A DNA stretch of 22,023 nucleotides from Oscillospiraceae bacterium (GTDB taxonomy: Bacteria; Bacillota; Clostridia; Oscillospirales; CAG-272): positions 1 to 22,023 of the forward strand of contig QAKK01000013.1 of the NCBI GenBank assembly GCA_003343845.1. Direction: 5' to 3'. Of this stretch, positions 6,482-15,942 are shown piece by piece. The position numbers were made by a program, and so were the translations under genes. The notes beneath the pieces are model-generated. The model saw only the letters and a list, made by a program, of their open reading frames with translations. It did no database searches and had not been told where the DNA came from. Every line of letters starts with the position of its first letter. The stretch's first letter is position 1.

Positions 6482-8977
6482 TCAGTCGAGAATGATTTCG
6501 GGCCAGAGCGCGGTCGAGAACGCGGAGACGCCGGTGAGCGTGTCTCCGATCGGACCGCTGCCGTCCGCATTGACGAGCGCGGGGCGCACCTTGAAGCACT
6601 TTGCGCCGGTAAGACCGACAAGCGCTTTCGGGATCGCAATCTCGGCGACATAGCCCTCGTCGCGGTCGTCGTTGTTCCCGACGGTGCCGAGTACCTTGAC
6701 CGCCGCTTTGCCGCCCGTGAGCCTCTGCTGCTTTACACCGTTTGCAAAATATTCGATTGAGCGGATGCCGTCGACGCCGACCGTAACGCGGTAATCCGCC
6801 GCCGCGCCTGCCGCGATGCAGACCGTCATCGTATCGCCGTCCTGCAGGAAGTAATCCGACCGCGACAGGAGGAAGTAAACATTCTCGTCGTCGTGCGCGG
6901 CGCGCAGCGTCATCTGTGCCTGTGACGCGCTGCCGACAAAGAGCGCATCGGTATTTTCAATATCGTCCCAATCGTTCGTGTACCCGTCCACAGTGACGGC
7001 GGTCTTCGGTGCGTTGATGCGATGGTTGAGATATTCGCGCACCAGCATCAGCCCGGAATTGCCGTCTGCGGTCTTATGCTGGTTGGCGGCAATCACGGCA
7101 TGGCTGCCGACCGGGCTGACCGAGCCCCAGATGCCGACCGCCTCCATCGTCTGAAAATCCTTGTTTGCAAACGCGGTGCCGTCCGGCTTGCCGAGCCTGC
7201 CGTAGAGCCGCGCGCCCTTGTTGTACACCATGTAGGTCTCGCCGGACTTAAAGCGCGTGACATAGGGCGAGCCGACCGAATAAACCGTTTCACTCAGCGT
7301 ATCGGGACCGACCTCCTCGAGGTCCAGTGCGCGCCACACACCGTTCTCCCCGCTCGTCGCATACGAGCCCCAGAATTTCAGATTCAGATCCTGAATTTCA
7401 TAGACAAGCAGCGTTTTGCCGTTGTACAGCTCGACCGGGACGGGCATCTGCCCGCCGAAATAGGGGTGCGAGACCCCGTCCGGTCCGACCTTATTGCCAA
7501 GCGCAGTCTGCACGACGGTGGTCGCGCGGTAATGGTTCGTATCGCCTGCCTGAATGTTCGGTGTCCAGCTGTAGCCGTTATCCCCCGAAACAATCAGACC
7601 GACGCCCGCCGAGCGCTTCTCGGCATCAAAGCCGTAGAGGTCGATATAGGGCGCGATCTGCGTGAAATACACCTCAACCGTGCCGTCCGAACGCTGCTGG
7701 ATGCCGGGCTCCCAGACCTGCCCGGTGTAGATCTTCGTCGGCTTCGACCACTGGATCCCGCCGCTCGCCGTCACCTTGCCGCGCAGAAGGAACAGCCCGC
7801 ACAGATCGGCATAAATGCGGTAGCCGCTGGGCGCGCGCTCGGCAAATACACAGAGAATTTCGCCGTTTTCCAGCACGACGGCATCGGGGTTGACAGCGGC
7901 ATAGTTCTGCGTCTTGCCGACGAGAGAGGTATCGCCGTTCTTGGCAGGCTCGGTATAGGTGAACATGTGGTCCTGCCCTCTGTAGAGCACCTGCGGCGTA
8001 TTCCAATTGACGCCGTCGCGGCTGGTCGCATAGTACATATGCAGCCCCAGCTCGCCGTAGTGATACAAGAGGAGATAGAGGTCGTCCCGCACCTTTTTCA
8101 CGCGCGGATACCACGCATTTTGATAACGGGTCTGCCCGGTCTTTGCCACCGTCAGCTCCGTCTTCGTGCGGAAGTCCGCCTCCACCGACGCGGTGTTGAA
8201 GTCGTCGTCCGCATGGTCGCCGTCCTCGCCCTTGGTGTTCAGCTCGGCGATCGGGGTGATCACCGTCTTCAGCGTCGATTCGCCGGGAATGACGATCGGT
8301 GTATCGTCGCCGGGATTCATCGCCTTATCATAGGTTTCCTTCGTGAAGACGCCCTTGGCGATCAGCTGCTCCGCAATGCTGTTCCCGCTCTTGACCGTCG
8401 CGGTCAGCGCACGGTAGCAGATGACAAACGCGCTGCCGCGGTTGAACGTGTCCGCCTTTGCATCCACAATGCCGACCGACTGTGCCAGCGTATAGGGATC
8501 GTCCCACTTGAAGTCGCCCGCGCCGTCGTTGTAGCCGAGCACGCGCAGCATGATCGTGAGGAACGCCGCCTCCGACACCGGGGTGTCGGGGTCAAACCTC
8601 GTCTCGCTCACGCCCTTGGTGATACCGTTTGCATAGACGTAGCCGATATAGGGGTTCGCCCATGCGGGCACGTCGGTGAACGGGTGGCTCTGCACGCTCA
8701 GCGTTGCGTCCTTCTCCGCGCCGACAAAGCGCACCACGAGGACGAACGCCTGTGCGCGCGTCAGCTTGTCGCCGAGCGCGAAATTCACACTGCCGTCCGC
8801 ATTCTTCCCGTAGCCGCCGACGAGTCCGAGCGCGTACAGCGCGTCGGCTGCGCCGCCCGCGGTCGGGCGCGCCGCAGATGCCGTCGGTGCGGGTGAGATC
8901 AGCCCGCCCGCCGCGTATACGGGCAAAACGCTGCACAGCGCCGCCGCGGCAAGCATGCATGCAAGCCATTTTTTCAT
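6482..8977 (-). CDS. SLH-domain, sialidase-like, CBM9-like surface protein (831 aa)
   Basis: This is probably a wall-attached exoglycosidase-like enzyme. Residues 1-23 are a signal peptide (cleavage near VYA). SLH-type repeats cover about 42-200; the clearest is FTDVPAWANPYIGYVYANG near 100-118. Such repeats bind secondary cell-wall polymers and hold proteins in the S-layer. From about 280 to 650 the sequence resembles a sialidase/BNR beta-propeller with two Asp-box motifs, SRDGVNW (319-325) and SGDNGYSW (464-471), and a YPRV motif (290-293) where a substrate-binding arginine could sit. Residues about 657-831 look like a CBM9/DOMON-type sugar-binding domain (VTVDGYTNDWDDI). The start at 8977 is chosen for its GGAGGA site and the signal peptide; an in-frame extension upstream crosses the promoter. 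The glycosidic activity is inferred and no full catalytic set is proven. Confidence 0.8.
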   Translation of the reverse strand: MKKWLACMLAAAALCSVLPVYAAGGLISPAPTASAARPTAGGAADALYALGLVGGYGKNADGSVNFALGDKLTRAQAFVLVVRFVGAEKDATLSVQSHPFTDVPAWANPYIGYVYANGITKGVSETRFDPDTPVSEAAFLTIMLRVLGYNDGAGDFKWDDPYTLAQSVGIVDAKADTFNRGSAFVICYRALTATVKSGNSIAEQLIAKGVFTKETYDKAMNPGDDTPIVIPGESTLKTVITPIAELNTKGEDGDHADDDFNTASVEADFRTKTELTVAKTGQTRYQNAWYPRVKKVRDDLYLLLYHYGELGLHMYYATSRDGVNWNTPQVLYRGQDHMFTYTEPAKNGDTSLVGKTQNYAAVNPDAVVLENGEILCVFAERAPSGYRIYADLCGLFLLRGKVTASGGIQWSKPTKIYTGQVWEPGIQQRSDGTVEVYFTQIAPYIDLYGFDAEKRSAGVGLIVSGDNGYSWTPNIQAGDTNHYRATTVVQTALGNKVGPDGVSHPYFGGQMPVPVELYNGKTLLVYEIQDLNLKFWGSYATSGENGVWRALDLEEVGPDTLSETVYSVGSPYVTRFKSGETYMVYNKGARLYGRLGKPDGTAFANKDFQTMEAVGIWGSVSPVGSHAVIAANQHKTADGNSGLMLVREYLNHRINAPKTAVTVDGYTNDWDDIENTDALFVGSASQAQMTLRAAHDDENVYFLLSRSDYFLQDGDTMTVCIAAGAAADYRVTVGVDGIRSIEYFANGVKQQRLTGGKAAVKVLGTVGNNDDRDEGYVAEIAIPKALVGLTGAKCFKVRPALVNADGSGPIGDTLTGVSAFSTALWPEIILD

Positions 8978-9019
8978 ACTTTTTCCTCCGGTCATGTACA
9001 TGTAGAATCGTGTAGATTT

Positions 9020-9048
9020 ATTATACAATATTACACACCGGATTGCCA
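9020..9048 (-). promoter_or_regulatory. Promoter of the SLH sialidase-like gene
   Basis: The minus strand carries a perfect TATAAT (9020-9025) with a poor -35, TGGCAA (9043-9048), at 17 bp. GTGTGTAATATTGT (9025-9038) abuts the -10 and matches the motif at SGNH protein B in 13 of 14 bases. A weak -35 beside a conserved motif fits regulation by a DNA-binding protein, but this is inference. Confidence 0.55.
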
Positions 9049-9143
9049 TAGGCAAATCCACGCTCGGTGAAATTGTCAAGTTTTTCGGTGACAAATGCAA
9101 GACACGCGCTGCATTTTCAATCCGAAGGTACGGCGCGCACGGC

Positions 9144-9172
9144 TTGACTTTTTTCGCCGCATCATATATAAT
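9144..9172 (+). promoter_or_regulatory. Near-consensus promoter of the MscS gene
   Basis: TTGACT (9144-9149) and TATAAT (9167-9172) are 17 bp apart, 30 nt before the start codon. It is divergent from the SLH gene promoter. Between them lies a small inverted repeat, TTGTCA (9073-9078) and TGACAA (9089-9094). Confidence 0.85.
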
Positions 9173-9202
9173 CATGTCATCCTGTTATTTTCGGAGGCAG
9201 TC

Positions 9203-10021
9203 ATGGAAATTCTGAACACCATCAAGTCCTTTATCGCCACGGGCGGCATCAACCTGCTCTTCTCGGCGATCTGCGCGATCGTCTTTGTCCTGATCGGCTT
9301 CAAGCTGTCGGGCAAGATTTCAAAATTGATCCACCGCAGCAAGCATTTTCAGCATATGGACGACAGTGCGCGCAGCTTTATCAGCTCATTCATCAGTATC
9401 GGCTTAAAAGTGCTGATCGTCATCATCGCCGCATCAATCCTCGGCATCAACGGCACGGCGCTCGCCTCGGTCATCGGCACCGCCGGCGTTGCCATCGGTC
9501 TTGCCATGCAGGGCAGCCTGTCCAATCTGGTGGGCGGCATGATGATCCTGTTCTTCCGCCCCTTCAAGGTCGGCGACTACATCGACAACCACACCGACAG
9601 CGGTACGGTCAAGGAGATCGGCGTATTCTACACCGTGCTCCGCACGCCGGACAACAAGACCATTACCATTCCCAACGGCACACTCTCAAACGCAACGGTC
9701 GTCAACTACAGCATGGAGGAGCGCCGCCGCGTGGATATGACCTTCTCGGTCGCCTACACCACCGATCTCGACAAGGCGGAAAAAGTGATGCGCACAGTCG
9801 TCGAGGCAAACCCGCTGGTGCTGAAGGATCCCGCGCCCTTTGTCGGTCTGCTCAGTCAGGACGCAAGCGCCCTAACCTATACGGCGCGCGCCTGGTGCAA
9901 TGCCGGTGACTACTGGACGCTCTACTTTGATCTCAACACCAATATGAAGAAAGCCTTTGACACGGTCGGCATTGAGATCCCGTTCAATCAGCTCGATGTC
10001 CATATGAAAAACGAGGACTGA
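9203..10021 (+). CDS. Small-conductance mechanosensitive channel, MscS family (272 aa)
   Basis: MscS channels open under membrane tension and release solutes during osmotic downshock. The protein has three predicted membrane segments (about 15-35, 58-80 and 84-112). The third carries the pore-lining GTAGVAIGLAMQGSLSNLVGG pattern, rich in Gly and Ala, followed by FFRPFKVGDYI, the family signature entering the beta domain. A cytoplasmic vestibule domain fills the rest; the length is close to that of small MscS proteins. The start at 9203 has GGAGG six nt upstream; the longer open frame from 9095 would cross the promoter and is rejected. The gene stands alone, divergent from the surface-protein block. 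Confidence 0.92.
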   Translation: MEILNTIKSFIATGGINLLFSAICAIVFVLIGFKLSGKISKLIHRSKHFQHMDDSARSFISSFISIGLKVLIVIIAASILGINGTALASVIGTAGVAIGLAMQGSLSNLVGGMMILFFRPFKVGDYIDNHTDSGTVKEIGVFYTVLRTPDNKTITIPNGTLSNATVVNYSMEERRRVDMTFSVAYTTDLDKAEKVMRTVVEANPLVLKDPAPFVGLLSQDASALTYTARAWCNAGDYWTLYFDLNTNMKKAFDTVGIEIPFNQLDVHMKNED

Positions 10022-10034
10022 GAAATTCAAGAAG

Positions 10035-10113
10035 CGGGTCGTCGAGGCGCCGACCCCTACCGGGATGTAAAAATTCTTTGCTATCCTGTAGGGGCGATTC
10101 ACGATCGCCCGCC
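10035..10113. repeat. Mosaic palindromic intergenic repeat
   Basis: Three overlapping inverted repeats are packed here: GGGTCG/CGACCC (10036-10056), CCCCTAC/GTAGGGG (10054-10094, with GGGAT/ATCC inside), and GGGCGAT/ATCGCCC (10092-10110). The arrangement resembles dispersed REP-like units that I recall from intergenic regions of Oscillospirales genomes. No coding potential is seen. Whether it is repeated elsewhere in this genome cannot be tested here. Confidence 0.5.
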
Positions 10114-10135
10114 GCATTACCATGTGCATCTAACA

Positions 10136-10158
10136 AAGCCTTCCCCGTTGGGGAAGCC
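10136..10158. repeat. GCCTTCCCC palindrome, copy 1
   Basis: CTTCCCC and GGGGAAG form a hairpin with a 3-nt loop. A similar unit lies at 17013-17033 (AGCCTTCCCCCAAGGGAAGCC). Both end in GAAGCC rather than the GAAGGC a perfect palindrome would need, which suggests common descent rather than chance. Confidence 0.45.
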
Positions 10159-10185
10159 AAAGTTGTCCCTGCAAAAGAATCATGC

Positions 10186-10219
10186 AAAGAACGCCTTCCC
10201 ATCCGGGAAGGCGTTCTTT
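10186..10219. terminator. Bidirectional terminator between mscS and hisS
   Basis: A 15-bp perfect stem, AAAGAACGCCTTCCC with GGGAAGGCGTTCTTT, encloses a 4-nt loop and is followed on the plus strand by TTTATCC. It lies 17 nt beyond the hisS stop on the minus strand and about 165 nt beyond mscS on the plus strand. The better T-tract is on the plus strand. Confidence 0.85.
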
Positions 10220-10235
10220 TTATCCTTATAATTTC

Positions 10236-11552
10236 TTATTTATTGATCTTTTCGATTGCGGCGTAGACGTCGAGCAGCTCCTGCTCGCCGGTCTCCATGT
10301 TCTTCAGCGTCAGCTTGCCTGCCGCCGCCTCGTCCTCGCCGACGAGCGCGACATAGGGGATGCCGCTGCGGTTGGCAAACTTCATTTTCGGCTTCATGCC
10401 CTTATCAAGGCAATACACATCCACGTTCAACCCTGCCGCGCGCATTTCGGCAGCGCTCCCCAGCACGAAGTCCATATGCGCCTTGTCGGTGGGGACAAAG
10501 AGGACATCGCAGAGACTCTTTTTCGTGTCCGTGATGATCTCGGCGGCGCGCAGCTGCGAGAACAGACGGGTCAAGCCGATCGAAATGCCGATGCCGGGCA
10601 TGTGGTCGTCGGTGTAGTACCCGGTGAGGTTGTCATACCGCCCGCCCGAGCAGACGCTGCCGAGCGTGGGGTAGTCCACCAGCTTGGTCTCATAGACCGT
10701 GCCGGTGTAATAGTCCAGCCCGCGGGCGATGGTCAGGTCAATGGCGATGTTCTTCTCCGGGATGCCGTAGAGGTAGGCATAGTGCACCACCTTGTCAAGC
10801 TCCTCCACGCCCTCGCGGAAGGTCGCGTCGTCACAGTCGAGTGCGCGCAGCGCCGCAAGCACTTCGTCATTGCTGCCGCCGATGCCGATAAAGGCGAGAA
10901 TCTTGTCCGCCGCGTCACCGGCAACGCCGTATTCCGCAAGCTCCGCGCGCACCTTGTCCGCGCCGATCTTCTCCAGCTTATCAATGGTGCGCAGGATGTC
11001 GCCGATCTTCTCGGCAAAGCCGAGCGAGGCGAAGAAGCCGTTGAGCACCTTGCGGTTGTTGATGCGGATGACGAAATCACCGAACGCCAGCTTGGTGAAC
11101 ACGTTGTAAATGACGGCGGGCATCTCGGCATCATACATGAGGTCGAGCGACTCTGCGCCGATGATGTCGATGTCGCACTGGTAGAACTCGCGGAAGCGTC
11201 CCTTCTGCGGGCGCTCGCCGCGGTAGACCTTGCTCATCTGATAGCGTTTGAACGGGAAGACCAGATCCGCCTTGTGCTGCGCAACATAGCGCGCCAGAGG
11301 CACGGTGAGGTCAAAGCGCATCGCCAGATCGGCATCGCCCTTGGTGAAGCGGTAAATCTGCTTCTCGGTCTCGCCGCCCGCCTTGGCGAGCAGCACCGAG
11401 GCGTATTCCAGCACCGGGGTGTCAAGCGGCAGAAAGCCGAAGCTCTCATACACGCCGCGGATGGTGTCGTACATGCGGTTGAAAAGAATCTGATCGGGGG
11501 GAAGCAATTCCATCGTCCCCTGCAGGGTGCGGGGTTCAACTCGTTCTGCCAT
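10236..11552 (-). CDS. hisS: Histidyl-tRNA synthetase (438 aa)
   Basis: This class II aminoacyl-tRNA synthetase charges tRNA-His with histidine in the cytoplasm. Visible are class II motif 2 (YRGERPQKGRFREFYQCDID, about 110-129), the histidine-specific RGLDYYTGTVYE (277-288), motif 3 (GIGISIGLTRLF, about 320-331) and a C-terminal anticodon-binding domain (about 347-438). The length is normal. The start at 11552 has AGGAGA 9 nt upstream. It lies only 28 nt downstream of the ABC exporter gene, so the two are probably co-transcribed. No aspS follows, although hisS-aspS pairs are common in Bacillota, and no T-box leader fits in the gap. Confidence 0.95.
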   Translation of the reverse strand: MAERVEPRTLQGTMELLPPDQILFNRMYDTIRGVYESFGFLPLDTPVLEYASVLLAKAGGETEKQIYRFTKGDADLAMRFDLTVPLARYVAQHKADLVFPFKRYQMSKVYRGERPQKGRFREFYQCDIDIIGAESLDLMYDAEMPAVIYNVFTKLAFGDFVIRINNRKVLNGFFASLGFAEKIGDILRTIDKLEKIGADKVRAELAEYGVAGDAADKILAFIGIGGSNDEVLAALRALDCDDATFREGVEELDKVVHYAYLYGIPEKNIAIDLTIARGLDYYTGTVYETKLVDYPTLGSVCSGGRYDNLTGYYTDDHMPGIGISIGLTRLFSQLRAAEIITDTKKSLCDVLFVPTDKAHMDFVLGSAAEMRAAGLNVDVYCLDKGMKPKMKFANRSGIPYVALVGEDEAAAGKLTLKNMETGEQELLDVYAAIEKINK

Positions 11553-11580
11553 AACTGTATATCTCCTGTGTTTGAATCTC

Positions 11581-13299
<1,719 letters not shown>

Positions 13300-13311
13300 A
13301 GTCTTCCCCCA

Positions 13312-13323
13312 TGTGTAAACACA
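13312..13323. promoter_or_regulatory. Palindrome at the ABC exporter transcription start
   Basis: TGTGT and ACACA are perfect arms around a central AA, and the site sits where transcription from the promoter at 13327-13355 should begin. A repressor bound here would block the exporter/hisS operon. No regulator gene is adjacent, so this is a weak inference. Confidence 0.3.
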
Positions 13324-13326
13324 GCT

Positions 13327-13355
13327 ATTATATATGAAACTGCGGAAGAAGTCAA
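13327..13355 (-). promoter_or_regulatory. Near-consensus promoter of the ABC exporter-hisS operon
   Basis: On the minus strand TTGACT (13350-13355) and TATAAT (13327-13332) are 17 bp apart. The resulting leader is only about 20 nt, which rules out a T-box or riboswitch. Confidence 0.88.
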
Positions 13356-13395
13356 CAGCAAAAAGCATCGGAAGCCGCCGGACGCAACATAAGAC

Positions 13396-13424
13396 TTGAC
13401 AAAGACGGAACAGTTTGGTACGCT
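13396..13424 (+). promoter_or_regulatory. Promoter of the sigma factor operon
   Basis: A perfect TTGACA (13396-13401) is followed after 17 bp by TACGCT (13419-13424), with TGG as an extended -10. It points away from the ABC exporter promoter. Its housekeeping-like form gives no obvious sign of autoregulation by the encoded sigma factor. Confidence 0.55.
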
Positions 13425-13473
13425 TTAGATACCCTCGATCGACAAGGGCACCACTGCAAAAGAGGAACTCCGC

Positions 13474-13989
13474 ATGCTGATCTATCTGCAAATGATTTCG
13501 TCCGATACGGACAAATCTGCGTTTGAACAAATATACAATACCTATCGCGGGCTGATGTATCATGTCGCCTATGCGCGGCTGCACCACACCGCAGATGCCG
13601 AAGATGCCGTACACCATGCATTTGTCAAAATCGCGGAAAACATCCGGAAAATCGACCCGGATGACCCGCGGACAAAGCAGCTGGTCGTCACCATCGTCGA
13701 CAACCGCGTCACAGATATGCTCCGCGCGCGGGGACGGCACCCCGAATGCGCATATGAAGACGCGATAAACGAAGTGCAGATGCCCGCATGCGAAAATTTT
13801 CTCGCCGACTGCATCCTGCGTCTCCCCGATTTGCAGCGGCAGATCATCTGGCTGAAATATGTACACGGCTACAATTTGCATGAAATCGCAAAAATGCTGG
13901 GCATTTCCCTGTTCTGTGCGCAAAAAGCCGATCAGCGGGCAAAACAGAATCTGAAAAATCTGTACGAAAACGGAGGAAGCAAGCGATGA
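13474..13989 (+). CDS. ECF-like RNA polymerase sigma factor (171 aa)
   Basis: Small sigma-70 family factors of this type direct RNA polymerase to a limited set of promoters. Region 2 covers about 15-80 and contains the typical DAEDAVHHAF stretch (41-50). Region 4 covers about 105-165, with LPDLQRQIIWLKYVHGYNLHEIA and the helix-turn-helix MLGISLFCAQKADQRAKQNL in two parts. There is no region 1 or 3, as expected for the ECF group. The start at 13474 has AGAGGA 7 nt upstream. The stop overlaps the start of the next gene by 4 bp (ATGA), which indicates translational coupling. Base composition looks more AT-rich than in neighbouring genes. Targets are unknown. Confidence 0.85.
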   Translation: MLIYLQMISSDTDKSAFEQIYNTYRGLMYHVAYARLHHTADAEDAVHHAFVKIAENIRKIDPDDPRTKQLVVTIVDNRVTDMLRARGRHPECAYEDAINEVQMPACENFLADCILRLPDLQRQIIWLKYVHGYNLHEIAKMLGISLFCAQKADQRAKQNLKNLYENGGSKR

Positions 13990-14678
13990 TTTCGGAATCC
14001 ATGCTTCGCGAGGCGGCGCTGCAATCCGGCGAAGTCTATGTACAGTTTTTTGAAAGCACCTGCGACGCTGAAGAGCCGCATGTTTTTTCGGCACAATTCG
14101 ATCAAAAAATCGAGAAGCTGAACCGAAAAGCGAATTTCACCGCCCTGCGCACCTTTGTACGATACACGGCGGCGATTCTGCTTGTCATGCTGATTTCGGG
14201 CAGCGCCTGGTTGATGCTTGATGTCAAGGCGCGGGCAGAGTTCATCGGTTGGATCAAATGGCTTTACAATTCATCATACTTTGCCTACAAATATGAGACT
14301 GCCGAGCCTCCGAGCGAACCGACCGTGCGATACGAGCTGCCCTCAATACCCGACGGTTATACCCTGTTTTTTGAAAAAGAAGACAACGGCATGGTTGCAA
14401 AGGTATACAAAGACAGCAAGGGACGGTTTCTGAAATTCAAATATGCACATAATGCCGATGAGCAGTTCTGGCTGTTTGACATGACCTATTCCGAGTTGAC
14501 ACCAACCAAGGTCAACGGAATCGATGCAGACTTTCTCCTTTCGCACGATGAAAATACCGCCAATTCGGTATTATGGGTTCTTCCCGACAACACGGCATTT
14601 TTCCTCTCGGCTTTTCTGGCCGAAGAAGACCTGATCCGCCTCGCCGAAAGCGTCGAAGCCATCCCCATTCAAAAATAA
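13986..14678 (+). CDS. DUF4367-type membrane protein, putative anti-sigma partner (230 aa)
   Basis: The protein has a cytoplasmic N-terminus (1-59), one membrane segment (about 60-79, TAAILLVMLISGSAWLML) and an external domain (80-230). The external part resembles DUF4367: SIPDGYTLFFEKEDNGMVAKVY, read in pieces, and ALAEEDLIRLAESV-like C-terminus (here LAEEDLIRLAESVEAI). Proteins with this topology encoded right after an ECF-like sigma factor are usually taken to control it. GGAGG (13972-13976) lies inside the end of the sigma gene. There is no zinc-binding HxxxCxxC motif in the N-terminus, so it is not a ZAS-type anti-sigma factor. The regulatory role is inferred from context and topology. 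Confidence 0.75.
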   Translation: MISESMLREAALQSGEVYVQFFESTCDAEEPHVFSAQFDQKIEKLNRKANFTALRTFVRYTAAILLVMLISGSAWLMLDVKARAEFIGWIKWLYNSSYFAYKYETAEPPSEPTVRYELPSIPDGYTLFFEKEDNGMVAKVYKDSKGRFLKFKYAHNADEQFWLFDMTYSELTPTKVNGIDADFLLSHDENTANSVLWVLPDNTAFFLSAFLAEEDLIRLAESVEAIPIQK

Positions 14679-14760
14679 TTTGCGAAACGTGTCCAAAATC
14701 CCCGTTTTGCATCGTATCAGATAAGCAAAGAGCATTTCAAGCATCGTAAAGGAGATTGTT

Positions 14761-15894
14761 ATGGTACACAGCAAGCGATACCGGGTTATGATCATCGGCA
14801 TCATCTTGATTTGCATTTTCGCTTTTGCGGGATGCGGAAATGAAACTACACACCCGAATCAAACAGCGACCGCATCCACAGAGCTGTCAACATCCGCCGC
14901 ATCCACCGAGCCTATGGTTTCACCCGAAAGCGGGCTTGCCGCATGGGGTACGACGCTGCGTTTGTCCGTGCCGGACGGTGCTGTCGGTGTCAGCGTGACG
15001 CGGACGGTGGTCAACCGTCTCGGGCAGGAACTGTCGGCGGAATATGATGTGCCGTGCAGCGCCGCAGGCGAGGTGACGCACACGCCGTTCGGCGGTATTT
15101 TCGCCGCGCCGTGCCCCGACGGCACGGTCTATGTCCGCTACAGTCTGGTATACGTCGGTGCGGACGCGCCCGAAGAAGTCACGGTGCACAGCGCGTTCCC
15201 CGACCTTGCAAATTCCGATCTCGCAGAGCTGCTTGCGGCGGCACTTGCGGATGGGGATGCCGAGCAGGCGCTGCCGTCCGTCAGCGGCGACACGGCGGGC
15301 GACGGCAACGACAAGGTTGTTGCGCTGTGGCTGACCGAGGACGGCATCCCGTTCCTCACGGCGGACAATGCGGTTGTGCTTTGCCTCGGCGCATGCGATC
15401 CCGCCCGCTACGAGGGCGCGGACATGCAGGCGCTCGACCTCGGCGACGGGCGGGACGCTGTCGTGATCGTATGGGGGCAGCTTTGGGACATGGCGCTGCA
15501 ATGCGCCGTGCAGGATGCGGACGGCTGGCGCGAGCTCCCGCTGCCGACACCTGCCGCAGCGGCAACACTTTCCGCGCCCTATCGGCTTGCCTTCACCCTG
15601 CCGGACGGGCAGACGGCCAGCCTCGACGCACGGGAATTTGACGCCCTCGCCGCCTTCTTCGGCGCGGACGGCAAGCCCTATCGGACGGACGGCGAGATCA
15701 CCTTCCGCATCGACGCGCCGCACGAGGTCGTGACGCTTGACGGGCATGCGGCGCTCCGCTTCACCGGCTGCCCGATTCTGACCGGCATGGACGCGGACGG
15801 CGCGCACGAAGCCGACTTTGCCGCCTTGCCGATGACGCTGTACATCCGGAACGGCGAACTCAGCTACGCCTGCGGCGCGCTGACAGCGGAATAA
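14761..15894 (+). CDS. Lipoprotein of unknown function (377 aa)
   Basis: The N-terminus is a lipoprotein signal peptide: basic MVHSKRYR, a hydrophobic stretch, then AFAGC with Cys25 as the lipidated residue. A Thr/Ser-rich linker follows (about 28-55). The remainder contains no fold I can name; it has beta-rich stretches such as LRLSVPDGAVGVSVTRTV. The start at 14761 has AAAGGAGA 5 nt upstream. It follows the DUF4367 gene by 82 nt and ends at a strong terminator, so it is probably part of the sigma operon and may be an envelope sensor or target. The first 180 or so bases look AT-richer than the rest of the gene. Confidence 0.75.
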   Translation: MVHSKRYRVMIIGIILICIFAFAGCGNETTHPNQTATASTELSTSAASTEPMVSPESGLAAWGTTLRLSVPDGAVGVSVTRTVVNRLGQELSAEYDVPCSAAGEVTHTPFGGIFAAPCPDGTVYVRYSLVYVGADAPEEVTVHSAFPDLANSDLAELLAAALADGDAEQALPSVSGDTAGDGNDKVVALWLTEDGIPFLTADNAVVLCLGACDPARYEGADMQALDLGDGRDAVVIVWGQLWDMALQCAVQDADGWRELPLPTPAAAATLSAPYRLAFTLPDGQTASLDAREFDALAAFFGADGKPYRTDGEITFRIDAPHEVVTLDGHAALRFTGCPILTGMDADGAHEADFAALPMTLYIRNGELSYACGALTAE

Positions 15895-15907
15895 AATCAA
15901 ATGAAAC

Positions 15908-15938
15908 TACCGCCCGCCGGGAAATCCGGCGGGCGGTA
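15908..15938. terminator. Bidirectional terminator between convergent genes
   Basis: TACCGCCCGCCGG pairs with CCGGCGGGCGGTA (13 bp) around GAAAT and is followed on the plus strand by CTTTTTAT. It ends the sigma factor operon from the left and the ATPase gene (stop 15943) from the right. Confidence 0.9.
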
Positions 15939-15942
15939 CTTT

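Noticed and set aside
7022..8896. Plus-strand open frame of 624 codons opposite the SLH protein gene
   Set aside because: It is a GC-driven shadow; the minus strand carries a signal peptide, SLH motifs and Asp boxes in frame.
8978..9175. N-terminal extension of the SLH protein frame to 9175
   Set aside because: It crosses the promoter and would bury the signal peptide; GGAGGA precedes the start at 8977.
9095..9202. Upstream start of the MscS frame at 9095
   Set aside because: It contains the near-consensus promoter; the start at 9203 has a proper ribosome site and gives the usual MscS length.
13300..14094. N-terminal extension of the ABC exporter frame to 14094
   Set aside because: It would pass through the exporter's own promoter and lie opposite the sigma factor gene; the family start and ribosome site are at 13299.
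14709..14748. Direct repeat GCATCGTA before the lipoprotein gene (14709-14716 and 14741-14748)
   Set aside because: Eight bases repeated once in a short spacer is compatible with chance, and no promoter geometry fits.
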